From: Benincasa hispida
Taxonomy: Eukaryota; Streptophyta; Magnoliopsida; Cucurbitales; Cucurbitaceae
DNA length: 64,000 bases
Direction of reading: 5' to 3'
NCBI RefSeq assembly: GCF_009727055.1
Contig: NC_052349.1
Coordinates: 48,714,085-48,778,084 of the forward strand
Shown here piece after piece: positions 45,381 through 58,024 of the stretch (positions are counted from its first letter, which is position 1; each line of letters starts with the position of its first letter). Below the pieces are notes generated by a model. It was not told where the DNA came from. It ran no database searches and saw nothing but the letters and a program-made list of their open reading frames with translations. The position numbers were made by a program, and so were the translations under genes.

Positions 45381-47325
45381 TTTTGGTGTTAAAAATTAAT
45401 ATGAGGAAGCAATTAGGATCTTAAGCACTCTAATTATATTAATTTTAGAGATCAAGCATGAATGTTCATAATACGAGAATTAGGGTTTGAGAAAACAACC
45501 TTTGTAGATCTAAAAAGTTAACAACTCCTCGGTCAATTTCTGATCAGGACCTCATCGTGGACCACTGCTAAAGTCTTCTGCACCATTCTTCAATCTTAGA
45601 ACGGATTGTGGGATCCAAATTGTGTGAGAAACTTAAGGGAATTTGAGATTGGAGAGTAATTTTGGTGGACGAAATTGAGAGAACAATTTCCTTTCAATTT
45701 TCAAAGATGCATCATCAATGAAAAAATCTATCAATTTTTCTTCTAGAGAAGAAACCCATGCAATCTAATTGCATAAGATTTTGACATCAAAACCAGTATG
45801 CATTAAGTGGAATTTGTGGTGTTAAGAAAAGTGGAAATTGTGGAAAAATCCCACTAACTAATCTTCCATTTTTAATTTGAATTTCACAAATTCTAACTAA
45901 AATGATTTTTGGTTTTAAATAAAATTAATTCAAATAATTAATTTTGAATAAATAACTTAAAATCAAATTTAAATAAAATTAATTTTAATAATTAATTCTA
46001 AATAAAATTAATTTTAAATAACTAGTTAAACAATTTAATTAATGAATATTAATTTAATATCAAATATAAAATTAATAATTAACACCAGTTTCGAACATGA
46101 ATCCCTATTCATGTATAATGTTTAAATATTTTCAACTCTCAAATTTTGTTTAATTCAATAATTAAATAATTAATTACGCCAATTATATCATATATAATTA
46201 ACTTCAATTCCTTAATCTGAATTTGAACGTTTCAAATCCTCATCACACTGTCTTAAGGTTTAGTCTGTTATGAGCTAGCAGGAAGACCTAATGAACCTAC
46301 AGATTATGAGCTCCAATGATTCAAAATTAATTGGCTAAACTCATTAAGCCAATTAATCAACATTCGTTAACCATCAGACACTCGATTAAAGCTCAGTAAT
46401 TGCACTCTCCTCACTATAGATATATTTCTTTCCATTTTATTTAACCATGATTAGTAAGTTGATTCTTCACAGGTTGTTCATAATTATAACTGGGTCAAAA
46501 TTACCATTTTACCTCTTTAAATACATCTTTCTCCTTAAGTCTCACTGATCCTCTAATGAACAATTGGTTTGTGGTCCAACCACCAAACTGAGTCCCTCTC
46601 AAGCCTTAGAGAGGGCGGGGCCCCTTATTCAAGACCTAGATTCAACACTTAAGAGAAGAACCTATCTACTAACCCTAGAAGTGGGTAGGAGTGAATTCTG
46701 TCTTGTAGAACTATGTCCCCAGCTATCTACCTAGTCTTATCCCAAAAATGGGAGGCTTATTGAGTCAGCGATGTTGAACCACTCTCACCCATGCAGATTA
46801 AAGGATAATTCCTAATATACAGGAGTTCATAGTTAGATCAAGATTAAGATCGAGTTATCTAGGTCATCAAATTGAAACAGTTAGTCTTATTAGTAAACAG
46901 TGTTATAAAGTAAAAGTGACTATTTCGTGGTCCGATCTTATGCAAACTCATTGCATAGGATGGCTCCACTCGCATGTCTCCATATGAACGATTCAAGATC
47001 ATATTGTTTGTAACAGTTTACAACTATTATAGCAATTATAAAGTGGGTCGCATCCGTAGCGTCCGAGGATAAGGTACTTAGCCTAATCCCTATACTATTG
47101 ACCGTTTTAGCTATTACTCGAACTTGATCCACTTTTATATCTCCACATAAAGTTCAAGTATTCATTCTATAGCCAAGAGTTCTTAGTTTATTGGACTTAA
47201 ATTTTAAAACGTGCAAGTCACATATTCAATAATATTTTTACTGAATAAATCTCAATAACATCTTTATTGTAAACATAATATATATAATGTTTACAAACCA
47301 CGAGTATAAAACATACCACCCAACA
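45381..47325 (-). repeat. 5' LTR of the nested Copia (1945 bp)
   Basis: The minus strand starts TGTTGGGTGGTATGTTTTATA at 47325. The plus-strand left end TTTTGGTG corresponds to TGTTGGGG at 26625, so the terminal TG/CA has mutated. It shares long blocks with 26625-27695. Confidence 0.82.
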
Positions 47326-48118
47326 GTATCGTGGCACTGGTAGGCGTTCTCCCACAATGCTACTTAAAAATGCCACAATACATGAAACGTCATGGCACTA
47401 TCCCTCAGTGCTTTATAGAGAAAGGTTTGAAGATCCCTACAACGCTGCGACACGATGTGTTTCATAGTAGCATCACTTGAAGGCAATGCCACAATGCTAC
47501 GAAGTTGAACAACGGGCGAGAGCTATGGCACAACACATCAATTTGAGGTCTACAGAACCATGGTGCTGGAACGATTTCTATTTAAATAACCCTAGTCACC
47601 ACATAAGTTCTAGCTTAGGTGTTTCGAGTAATTCCCTTTTTATTTCAAACTTATGAGACATTTTCCTTAATCTAAACTAATTTCTACTTTTTTTTTTTGC
47701 TTGAATAAATTACTTTAATCAATCTACCTTGAGAATTTTGGACAATCTAGTCGGGATTGTATGATCTTTCATTAGAGATTTACATTTAACCGTAATCATT
47801 AAGTTGATGAATCATTGAGTAGAAAACAATCAGGTTAGCTTGTGGATGGCTTGGAATTCATTCAATAAACATTAATTAACCAATCTAGGGAAAAACCACA
47901 TTAATCATCTAATTAGGCATTACCTATCAAAAGTTTATCTTAGCATAACCCTAGATCTTAATGTGGTTGGACTAGTTGATTAGCATGCACTCATCTACTC
48001 ACTTGGGCTAATTAGCAAATTAGGTCAATTGGTTAGCATTACTGATCAATTTGGCTAAGCTTAGACAAAATCACATTCATGAGTTCAATTTGGCTAAGCT
48101 TAGACATTAAGTAACATG
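47326..48118 (+). repeat. TGATA-type LTR, part right of the Copia insertion
   Basis: It continues the LTR begun at 26519: phrases such as CTACAACGCTGCGACACGAT and GCAATGCCACAATGCTACG resemble 43610-44130 in the related solo LTR. The LTR end block is not found, so this copy is truncated. Confidence 0.45.
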
Positions 48119-49178
48119 TGTGGGTGAAGAAAAGCCTCTAGCGTCACAACACTACATAAGAGCATAATGGTGCTATCCTAGAGTGTCACAACACTAGTTC
48201 CATTTTAGGGAACTAGTTTTGGAAATTGATTTCTTTATGTATTTTAGGGTTGTGGTAGCCAAAATCATTAGTACCCATGAAATTAGAGAGCCATAAAGAG
48301 TGTTTTAGCTTCAAAATAGAGTTGAGAGAGTTAGAGATTCATTTGAAGGTTGTTCGAGATTCCAGGGTGAAATCAAGATATTTCTAATGTATTCCATCGG
48401 TGGGATTCATCGCGATAGTAGTGTTTCCTCTACTTTTTATTCTCTTTACTTTTTCACGGTTGTTGTAATGTATGAGAGTATGTTTGTAACAATGATATGA
48501 ATGACAAAACATTTTAGTTTTAGGGTGTTAATGAACTTTTGTATGGATTTAAGTTAATGTTAGTATTTTCTATGGATATTATGGTTTTGAATGTTTTTCA
48601 TTATTATTATTCTAACTATATAGATTGATTATTGATGCATGCTAAATTAAATATTCAATTAGAAATATTGTATGTTTAATCGGACCTATAATATTGGATC
48701 ATTATCTAATCTATCATGAAAATAGTTAGGTAGTTAATGAAAGTTAATCATGACTATTTTAAAGCCCATACTTCTTAATCTGGTTTCATGAAATTAGTAA
48801 TAAATTATGTTTGCATGAGAAAAGATTTTTATTCAGATAATAACCTAGAAAATGGTTTTTAGACTTAAACATATCATTAACGCAATATTCTATAGAAACC
48901 TTTGCATGACTTAATGAAGTAATGAAGGAAATATTTACCCTTGAAAATATTTTTTCTCTTGAATTCCACACTTACCTTTATTTTCTTTTCTTCTATTTTC
49001 AAAATTGAAATCAAATCATTCATCATAAGTTTAAACCTTAGATAAAATCAAACAATTCTAGAATAGCTAGATGTAATTAGGGCATTTGATCTCTAAAGGA
49101 TGATACTAAGTCTCTTAAGTCATTTTACTATGGCATAACTTGAGATGACTTATGTTATGATAGCTTCTAAAAATATCT
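48119..49178. repeat. Unresolved LTR-like fragment
   Basis: It repeats the 'GTCACAACACTA' vocabulary at 48145-48195 and has transcribed-LTR-like text, then AT-rich DNA. No coding region or clear borders. Confidence 0.35.
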
Positions 49179-51125
49179 TGAAAGGATCGAATTCTGTGGA
49201 AGCGTGTGATCGCGGTGCAATTTCGAAAGACGATTTTATGAAGTACAAAAATAGTGAACTATTCATAACAAATAGACGATTAACATCAAGATAAAGCATG
49301 CTATTAAAGAAGAAACAAAGAGATAAAAGGATCTTACCTTTGTCGAATCTTGATCTTCATGTTTTTCTCTTTCTTTTCTTACAAACACCTCTTCAACGAT
49401 CAAGGACACCACTGCAAGAGTTATGTTGTTATTCTCTTGGATTCTAAGGGGTAGAGGGTGGTCTTTAGCACTTAGAAGGGGAAGGGGAAGAGGTAAAGAG
49501 AATTTGTTGAGAGAGTTTTGTGTGGAGGCTAGGGTTTCTCATCAAATGAAACTCTTGCCTAAAATGGGCCATAAAGATGTATTTATATGGAGAAGGGTTA
49601 CCACTTTTCCAAGTTTTTCTTTTTCCATATTTAAAGCTATAACTATATACAAAATCACATTTAATATAGAGTTAATTAATTAACATAAATATCACATATT
49701 TATACTAGCCTTTATTCTCCATCATTTCTTAATCAATTAATTAACCATTAATTGATCAATTAAATAACTATATTAGATTATATTTAATATAGAGTTAATT
49801 AATTAACATAAATATCACATATTTATACTAGCCTTTATTCTCCATCATTTCTTAATCAATTAATTAACCATTAATTGATCAATTAAATAACTATATTAGA
49901 TTATATTTAATATAGAGTTAATTAATTAACATATAAATATTACATATTTATATGCATACATCTCTTTATGAATCAAACTAATATAAATCTAATATTTGAA
50001 TCTCATTCAAATACAGCTCTCTTATACTGTAGTTCTATATAAATCCAATTCATATGAATTTAATATATGAATCTCATTCAAATATTTCTTTCTTAAAGAA
50101 TTTGGATCATGGATTACATCTATAATTAACCACATTACATATTAATCATATTAATATAAAATTTCTTCAAGTGATTTGAACAGTTCAAATCATTCCCTAT
50201 TACTATCCTTTACTGAGGTAACAAGGGGATCTTATGGACCTAGAAATTAGAAGCTCCAACGATATGAGATTAATTAATTTTAACCTCTTTAATTAAACTA
50301 ATCAATGTTCATTAACTATCGGTCACTCCATTAAAGATCAATAGCTGCACTCTTTGTACTGTAGATATATTTTTGTGTCCACGGATATAACCAGTTAATA
50401 ATGAGTTGACTCTTGAAAAATTGCTCATAGCTACAGCTGGATCAAATTACCGTTTTACCCTTGTAGTTACATGTAACTTCTTAAGTACCATTAATTCCTC
50501 TAATTGACAAACAGTTTATAGTCCAACTATAAATTAACACCTTTAGAGCCAGTGAGAAGTTGAGGCCTCATTGTTCAAGATCCGGAATCAACTATCAAGG
50601 GAGCAATTTATCTATTTTCCCTAAAGTGGGGATTGGATTCTATCTTGTGTAGTTGTGTTTCAAGCTTCCTACTCAGAAAAATTCCCAAAATGGCAGACTT
50701 GTTGAGTTGGCTAACATGGCTATTCTTACCCATACAAATCAAAAGATTGCTATCATAAACAGAAGTTCACAACTCACTCAGGATTAAGATCAAGTCACCT
50801 ATGGTCATCCTAGTGAAATGTAAGTCTCTTATAGCAATGGTGTTATATAGAGAGACTATTCATTTCATGGTCCAGTCTGATACAAAATCTTTGTATAGAA
50901 TATCCCTGCTCACATGTCTCCACATCAAAGGATCAGGTCATTTGTAGCACTTTACAAAAATTATAACAACTACAAAGTGGGTCATATTCGTATCATCACC
51001 AGGATAAGGTACCCAACCTTATCCATCTATTATAGACCATTTAGGTTATTACTTAAACTTGATCCTTGATCCACCTATATGTCAACTACATGCATGTTTT
51101 AAGTTTCATAAAATAATATCGGATC
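49179..51125 (-). repeat. 3' LTR of a third Copia remnant
   Basis: The plus strand starts TGAAAGGATCGAATTCTGTG (compare 13075). The GGGGATCTTATGGACCTA and GGTTACCGTTTTACCC-type blocks are shared with other Copia LTRs here (46270, 54780). RNase H sequence follows immediately at 51126. Confidence 0.65.
49661..49932. repeat. 123-bp tandem duplication
   Basis: Two copies of a 123-bp unit starting TTAATATAGAGTTAATTAAT (49661-49783 and 49784-49906) are followed by about 26 bp of a third. By eye the two full copies are identical. Confidence 0.92.
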
Positions 51126-51404
51126 TTAGTTTAATGCTACGCCATACTATAGCCCCATAGTGAAATCCGCAATACATCCTTGCTTAATGCTACGCCATAC
51201 TATAGCCCCTCCATTCAGAGTGAACACTGATCTTGATGTAGATTTCCTAGAATCCTTATCAATCTGAAAATCACAGTCAATGTATCAAGTAAGGATTAAA
51301 TACTTAGCTCCACACACAAGCATATAGCCCATTGTTCTCCGTAAATACTTGAGGACTGTTTTGATCGCTGTCTAGTGATCTAATCCTGAATTAGATAGAT
51401 ATCT
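51126..51404 (-). pseudogene. Copia RT end/RNase H fragment
   Basis: The minus strand encodes NRYLSNSGLDH, TAIKTVLKYLRRTMGYMLV, CDFQIDKDSRKSTS and FTLNGGAIVWRSIK: the end of RT and the start of Copia RNase H, with stops. A 23-bp phrase (ATGCTACGCCATACTATAGC and on) is duplicated at 51126 and 51183. Continuity with 53525-53770 is broken by the solo LTR. Confidence 0.82.
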
Positions 51405-51409
51405 ATTGA

Positions 51410-53519
51410 TGTGAACCTTGAATCCTAATTTCTCTACTTGAGTATGTTCCTTACTGAGACTAGTGTGGTGAGTAGGTAGATATGGAAACTAGTGTGTGAT
51501 GGTAGAGAAAAGGGTGGAAAATTAGAAGAAAAGTGTGTATTTGGAAGCTTGACTTTTGGGGAAAAACTTGGAAAATTGGCTAAGTATAAACCTATGTGAT
51601 GGATGCGTTGGATGATGGATGCATTGGATGCGTTGGAAGGATGGTATGCGTCCATGCGACTGAAGGAAGGAAAATTAAAGTGATGCATTGGAAGGTTGGA
51701 TGGCACAAGGGTAGGCGAGGATGCGGGCAAGGCATGCGTTGGAAGGGTGGCATGCGTCGATGCACAGCGCCTAGCTCATGCGTCGAGCGCCCATGCGTCG
51801 AGCGCCCATGCCAAGTGCCTCTGCCAAGTGCCCAGCCTATGCACAAGCGCCCTACCAAGCGCCCATGCTGCCAAGCAAGCCTTGCGAGCGATGGCCAGCA
51901 CTTAAGCCACACGCCCATGCGTCGAGCGGCTAGTGCCTATGCCAAGCACCATGCGCCCATGCCGAGCAAGACTTGCGGTGATACCTAGTAAGCCATGCGT
52001 CGAGGATGCGCGGCCATCTTATGCGTTGGTGATGGCTGGCTCTTACGATGGCTAAGTTAGATTGCGATGATAGTGAGTTGGCTTGCTATGCATTGATTAT
52101 AGACTATGCATTGATGACACTATGCGTTGAGCATCCAAGAGTTTGTGGACTCATATGAAGGATGAGATCACATAAAGGACGTCATCAAACATGTGTCTTT
52201 TTGGGAAGAAACCTTAGGCCTTAAGAATTTGAGGTGGTTGCATAAGATAACATGCAAATTGAAGCCCATGCATTGTCTAGGTAGGAGAAGGACACTTAGA
52301 TTGCGTTGACAAAAAGTTGTGTTGTTAGTGTGAGGAGGAAACACTTGGACATGCAACCAAGTAGGAGGTGTCGAATTTGGAGAATGTTTGGACGTCTATA
52401 AATCTGTCTCTTATACACATCTAGATGTGTATAAGAGACAGCTGTCGGACAGTGAAGTCTGAAAATAGCATCAACTTGAGACGAGGAGTTCTCCCAGTAT
52501 ACTCATGCATTTAGAGTGATTCCAAAGCCACCTAAAAGCTCTGAAAGTCTAGTTTTTAGGGTAGGGTTGCCGGAGAAAAAGCTCTAAGGGATCGGGCTGG
52601 AAACTGAGAAGAAGACAGAAAGGTCAGGCTATCGGGTAAGCTTGGGTCAGCCTTGAAGATTTTGTGATTCCGGCCAAACCACGAGGAGTTCTGAGCTCAG
52701 ATTTTAGGGGGTGGGGAGCCCGAGGTAAACAAGGAACTTCTAGAGTGAAAAGTTCCTAAGCGATCGAGGTGAGTGATTAAAACATTTGACTAAATATTAC
52801 AATGTTTTAAAGAAAGCATGTTTTAAAGAAGATTATTCTCATGCCAGCTAGTTTTACAAAGTAATTTCCAAGCAAACCATGAGTTATGTTTTAAACGCAT
52901 GCATGTGTGGGAAGTTTGTTGAAAAGCTATTTATATGTGTTAAATATACCCAACATACGTTAGTATTTTTAAAGCCATGTTTTTATATGTGTTATACTTT
53001 ACATGCTTTAAAGAGAAAGTCATTTATGACTAGTTTTACTTAAAACGCGATAGCGAAGGACATTTGAGAAGGTATCCGCCCAACTAGATACCGAAGGACA
53101 TTTGAGAAGGTATCTAACCAAACTTGGTACTGAAGGCCATTTGAGAAGGTACCAAACCAACTTGATACCGAAGGACATTTGAGAAGGTATCCTAGCAGCT
53201 CGATACTTAAGGACATTTGAGAAGGTATCTGAGCAGAAGTACCTAAGGTATGACGGTACTTAGTATAGCCACGTGCACATAGGTAGATAAAGTCAGAGAT
53301 TGAGCAAAAGGGTTCTCTCTTGACTAGCAGCTCGATATGTTATGTTTCTGAATTAATAAATTTTTGGCCTAAAGAAATTCCATTGTATATGAGTTATATA
53401 TTGGTATCATAGTTATTCCGCAAGAGTTATTAGGCAGTAAGTGTCAACCAAAGGATTGATAACTGCTGCAGTCACACCCTTTCCTAGGCTCAGAGGGTGG
53501 CCTGGGGTGGGGTGTGACA
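51410..53519 (-). mobile_element. TGTCACACC-family solo LTR
   Basis: The minus strand starts TGTCACACCCCACCCC at 53519 and ends AAGGTTCACA at 51410. It is flanked by an exact ATTGA duplication (51405-51409 and 53520-53524) and interrupts Copia RT between GIIN and RYLS. It includes repeated CTTCTCAAATGTCCTTCGGTA phrases (53060-53240) and a CCATGCGTCGAGCGC minisatellite (51770-51900). The 130- and 108-codon ORFs at 51592-51988 are repeat translations. The 38-bp adapter at 52404-52441 lies inside. Confidence 0.85.
52404..52441. other. Tn5 mosaic-end junction adapter (assembly artefact)
   Basis: CTGTCTCTTATACACATCT (52404-52422) is followed directly by its reverse complement AGATGTGTATAAGAGACAG (52423-52441). 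Each is the 19-bp hyperactive-Tn5 mosaic end used in transposase libraries. Back to back they equal the mate-pair circularisation junction adapter. This is not plant sequence, and DNA on the two sides may not be adjacent in the genome. Confidence 0.97.
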
Positions 53520-53774
53520 ATTGATAATTCCTATTACATAACAAATGTCAGGTCTGCTACATAACATTGCATACATAAGGCTACCAACAACTGATGCATA
53601 AGGAACTCGTCTCATTTTCTTAAGTTTTTGAACAGTCTTAGGACACTGTTCCTTAGACAAACAATATATGACAAGCATCCTTTCAATATAAAATGCCTGA
53701 GATGAAGGAACTCTAAAATAGAGAACAAGTGAGCAGAAGCAGATCGTTCCAAATGCCATTGAGAAAGAATACAT
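53520..53774 (-). pseudogene. Copia reverse transcriptase fragment
   Basis: LSKEQCPKTVQKLKKMRRVPYASVVGSLMYAMLCSRPDICYVIGIIN on the minus strand is the RT/connection segment of Copia. The frame then runs into the solo LTR (CHTPPQ), so the apparent 94-codon ORF is a fusion artefact. RT motifs upstream, including YVDD, are missing. Confidence 0.88.
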
Positions 53775-55018
53775 ACATTCACAGTCTAACAGAAACGAAT
53801 ATGCACAAAGACTAAATTACAACATGATTCTTTCAGTAAATATAAAGGGATCGAGTATAATACCTTTGAAGAAATCTTTCTTAACGTATTTTCCTCGATC
53901 AATCTCCAACGCGTCCAAAGAAGAACTCAAACGCAACGATCAGAACTTAATCTCAACGAACAACTAGAAGATCCTCGATCTCAACAAGTGAAACTCGATC
54001 CTCGATCTACGTTGAGTACATCTCGATCCTCGACCCTCGAAGAAAACTCGACACCACCACAAGGGTACATTGGTATGCTCGGTGTAAGAATCCAGGAGTT
54101 GTGGGCTCTGGTGACTTTGGATAGAGGAAAGAAGGAGGTGAACGATCGAGTAGACGATTGAGTATGCGACAGAAAGTGAAAGTCTATCGTATAGACTTGG
54201 TACTAGATCATGTAGTAAGAAGAAGCATATCGTATAGACTTGCTACTTGTTCGTATAGCAACGAGTAACTATCGTATAGAATACTCGATACATGATCGTT
54301 TAGCTATCTAATACTATCATTTAGTAAAAATTGTTTACTCGATAGTTTTTATTTTGTGAGACAATTCGAATGAATTTGAAAAACGATTTTTCATTTTCAT
54401 CTCATAGTTACCATAAACCGTGCATAACTTCTCACTCAAGTCGATTATTGGAGAAAAATAATATTAATTATCTCATAATTAATATATTATAAATAAATAC
54501 AATCACTAACTTATCATATTATATTTATAACCAATAGTTTTAATATTTCATCATACGAAACACATAAACCATAATTCTTTTTCTCTTTTATGGAATTTAA
54601 TATAAATCATATTTATATTAATTCCTTCAATCAAATAATGTATCAAATACATCATAATTATATCACATATAATTTAATCAATTTAATTATATCATATATA
54701 ATCAAATTTCTTCTTGTTAATTTGAACACTTTAAACTAACCCAAAATATGATTGTCAACTTGAACCCATTGAGCTACCAAGGGGATCTTATGGACCTGTG
54801 GCTTGAGGCTCTAATGGTACGTAAATAACTGACTAAACTCTTTAATCACGAGATCCACCATCGGTTAACTGCCAGCACTTCACTAAAGACCGACAGTTGC
54901 ACTCTTCGCACTACAATTATATTTCTGTGTCCATATAACCAATCAGTAGTGCGATGACCCTTCACAAATTACTCGTAAGAACAGTTGGGCCAATTTACCG
55001 TTTTGCCCTTTTAATTAC
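53775..55018 (-). repeat. Copia LTR fragment, cut by Athila-type LTR
   Basis: Blocks such as ATACCTTTGAAGAAATC, AAGGGGATCTTATGGACCTG and CAATTTACCGTTTTGCCC occur in the same order in other Copia LTRs here (36680-37640, 50230-50460). It ends abruptly at 55018 where TGATGCATTG begins the next LTR. No resumption is seen in the window. Confidence 0.6.
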
Positions 55019-56686
55019 TGATGCATTGTAAATGGTGATGCGATTATGGTATAAGTTGTGGTGATGTGTTATGCGTTGCACATGCAAGTTTTCCTAATAA
55101 GACCCAAGTATAAATCTCAGTAGGTTTCCTCGTAAGTCTAGAGTCGAACATAGGGACTACTGAGTTAATATGCGACAGTAAATTTGATTCCTTTGTGGTT
55201 GTGACAACAAATGAGTTGGATGGTGTTTTGTTTAAGACTATTTCCTATGCGAAAGAGTGCGTAAAGAGTTGACGAAATCGAGAATTATAATGAGTATGCG
55301 ATGAATGGGCTGAGAAGGGGTTTAGCTAACACTTCCTTAGATTGCGTTCAAGTTATGCGATCATGCTACACACAAACACAACATGTCATCTCTCAATGCA
55401 AATGCCATAGTTCCTATTTCCAGGACGCATGCGATGTATACGAAAATGTCGATAGGACTTATGTCTAAGCCTCTATTCTTGTCTATGTGATGATGAATGA
55501 TGCACACATATACAAGGTGACCGCATACTATCATATCCTATTTCTAGGGTGCATGCGATGCATAATAGCAAATAGAACTTATGTCTAAGTTTCTATCTCT
55601 TGCTTATGCAGTTCTAATCTGACTCTTTCAAGCCTAGATTCTAATCCGACTCTCTCAAGTCTAGATTCTTTCTTTAGACTACTCTCTCAAGTATCTCTAA
55701 AGGGTGAATGACGCATACATAAGACAAGATGATCGCATAAAGTGTAAATCTTAGGTCATGCTGGCTAAGTGCTTTTCAACCTATTTGGAAATTTAGCTAC
55801 TCATGCGAAGTATGGAGAGATTGAACATAAGTTGAAATGACATTTCCATTGTTTATAAATTAAATGTAGAATACAGAATATCAATAGAATGTAGAGATAA
55901 GAAGCCCGGTAGCAATGTCTTACTTCCCGTGGCTTTTTACACTGTCTTTTCACTCAAACTCTACCAAGATGAATATCCTTGCTTCTGCAGTGTTGGCCCT
56001 CTCTCCTTTTGTAGCACTTCCCGAAAGTCTTTCGAGTTGTCCCGGAATGATCTCTCGGCGTCTTCTTCTCTTGGCTCAACTTCGTCTTCTAAGTATAAAT
56101 GTGACTATGAACAGACTAATGGCTCTCTATCTTGTATCTGATCTAACTTGTTAACTCTTTTACGATGGTGGCCTCCGGTATTTATAGAGCTCAAGGTGAA
56201 GCAGCCTTTCTCTCCAGCGATTGCAATGATGGGCGGTCATTAAATCTCTTGCTCTGATGCACCGATTAAAGGTCACCAAAAGTTGAGTGTACTTGACAGT
56301 GTGGCGTTAACGACTTGTCAACTAAATTCGGATTCAACCGTCATCATCTTTCCATCCCATCATGATTTATTATGCTGTCACCTTGATGCGCAGTCTTTAT
56401 GCGGCCACTTTCTTGAGCAACTTCTCACGACCACATACGATCGTATGATCGCAATCTTTCAATGTGTACGGATGCCTTATTCATTGGATTGCAATTTTAC
56501 TTGCGCCAACGCATTTTTCCTGCACAAAATAAGTAAATTAACTGCTTTTATGCGATGGACGCATGCAATCGTAATTTCCTCATTTTAGCGCTTTTGGAAA
56601 TTTTTTTTGTATATTTTTACCACCGCATTCCCTCATTGTTTTACTTATTTACGCTGTAATAACGTGCATTTCTACTCGTTATCACA
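55019..56686 (-). repeat. Athila-type 3' LTR (1668 bp)
   Basis: The minus strand runs TGTGATAACGAGTAGAAATG to AATGCATCA. It is preceded by the tract AAATTTGGGGG (56687-56697). Most similar in the window to the solo LTR at 32236-33853. Confidence 0.8.
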
Positions 56687-56697
56687 CCCCCAAATTT
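56687..56697 (-). other. Polypurine tract
   Basis: AAATTTGGGGG on the minus strand, directly upstream of the LTR start TGTGATAA. Confidence 0.75.
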
Positions 56698-58020
56698 AAA
56701 ACAATGCTTGTCCTCAAGCATAAACTAAAGATTTTCTTTAGAGAGTCAGCTGGCTTTTCCCTACCTAGATTTCTCGAGGTGCCTTATTCAAATCTTATGA
56801 ACAAAAATCTTCTTAATTTCTATCTTGGCCTGTTCCTAAAATATTTCTAATACTTAGGGACCGCCAATTTAACCTTCAAAAAAATTTTACTTGTTTCTAG
56901 GACATCGCATGATTTATTTCAAAACTTTTTCCAACCGGGGTGTTTCCAAATGATTTTTATCCTTATGCGGTTTAGATATTCTTTTTGTGACCTTGTGCTG
57001 ATGCAAGTGCCTAGCCTTCATTTCTGCTTGCCCCCATGGGTCTTATGCGAGCATCTAACTATGAGCAAGACGCTCTTTCTCAGTCTACATTCATGCCCAT
57101 TTGGCAGCGGAGTTGCGATCACTTGATTTATGCGTTGATCAGGATTCCTACCTTCGTTTTGGCTTGTCCCCATGGGTATCATACGGACATCCAACTACGA
57201 GTAGGATCCGATCTCGACGTTATGATTTTTTTTTTAAAAAAAGTAGCAAGATTGAAAATAAATACTGGCACCCCCAAATTTATACACAGCAATGTCCTTA
57301 TTGTTGATAGATTGAAATAATTTATGCGATGTTCTTAGGAAATTTCATAAAAATCATTTTGAAAGAAAGCTGTTGGACTGCTAAGTTCTAGAAATGTTTC
57401 ATGAATTGACTAACCAAAATTAAGTTGATTCTAGTTCATGCGATGAGAAATAAAGGCATGAGTTTGATCATTGAAATCATAATTGGAACGGGGAAGAATG
57501 CGGTGACTAAATAAAGTAATCAACATTCAATGATTGCGTCAAACTAAAGAGGATGCGATAATAAAATTTAGCAATATTAAAGTGAGATGCGAGAGTGAAA
57601 AGTTTGGAATAAAAAGGTCAAAGAAAGATACAACCCCCAAATTTGCTCTGTTGCCTGCATCATCTATGATCATATCCTTCTTTGCGGCAGGCCAATTCCT
57701 CGATTGCGATGGTCTGATCGAACTGGTCACTTGTTTTTAGTTTATCGCGTAGCTCCAACGCAATCGTTCACTACTATCGTTGCTAAAAATCAAGAGGGTA
57801 AAAAGAAGTATGAAAGACAGAGTTGGAAATTCTAAAGATTAATGTTTGTACAAAAAACGTAAAGTAAGTTTATGAAATAAAGATATCAAAAGGATACTTC
57901 AAAATAAATTGCATCCCTGATGAGTTTGTATCGATATTAGCGCAGGGACTGCTCATTTCTTCATCAGTTAGGATTCCTCAGGTTCACGGAGGTTTTTTCG
58001 CGATGAAAGTCTCCTCCGTG
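56698..58020 (-). repeat. 3' non-coding region of the Athila-type element
   Basis: It parallels 815-2110. It again contains two copies (about 57016-57065 and 57152-57200) of the CTTC-TTTTGGCTTG...CATCCAACTACGAG-like motif. The ORFs here read through repeats and show no domain. Confidence 0.65.
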
Positions 58021-58024
58021 ATAT

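Larger units (their letters stand above)
26625..47325 (-). mobile_element. Copia element carrying nested insertions
   Basis: The outer limits are TGTTGGGG at 26625 and CCCAACA at 47325, flanked by GTATT (26620-26624) and GTATC (47326-47330), a duplication with one mismatch. On the minus strand: 5' LTR 45381-47325, tRNA-Met site 45367-45378, leader, gag 42583-42912, protease start, [insertion 30275-42278], integrase, RT, RNase H, truncated 3' LTR 26625-27695. The protease frame breaks at ...NYVLN on the right of the insertion and resumes at VPTMRKNLIYIS on its left, which supports one original element of about 7-8 kb. Confidence 0.8.

Noticed and set aside
51592..51988. Overlapping ORFs of 98-130 codons on both strands
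   Set aside because: They translate GATGCGTTGGATGCATTGG-type and GCGTCGAGCGCCCATGC minisatellite repeats within a solo LTR. Open frames on both strands reflect repeat composition.
52404..52441. Genuine bacterial Tn5/IS50 insertion
   Set aside because: Only the two 19-bp hyperactive mosaic ends are present, with no transposase and no 9-bp target duplication evident. The library-adapter explanation is simpler.
53490..53774. 94-codon ORF that could be read as a small gene
   Set aside because: Its first part is Copia RT and its end is the inserted LTR; the fusion is accidental.
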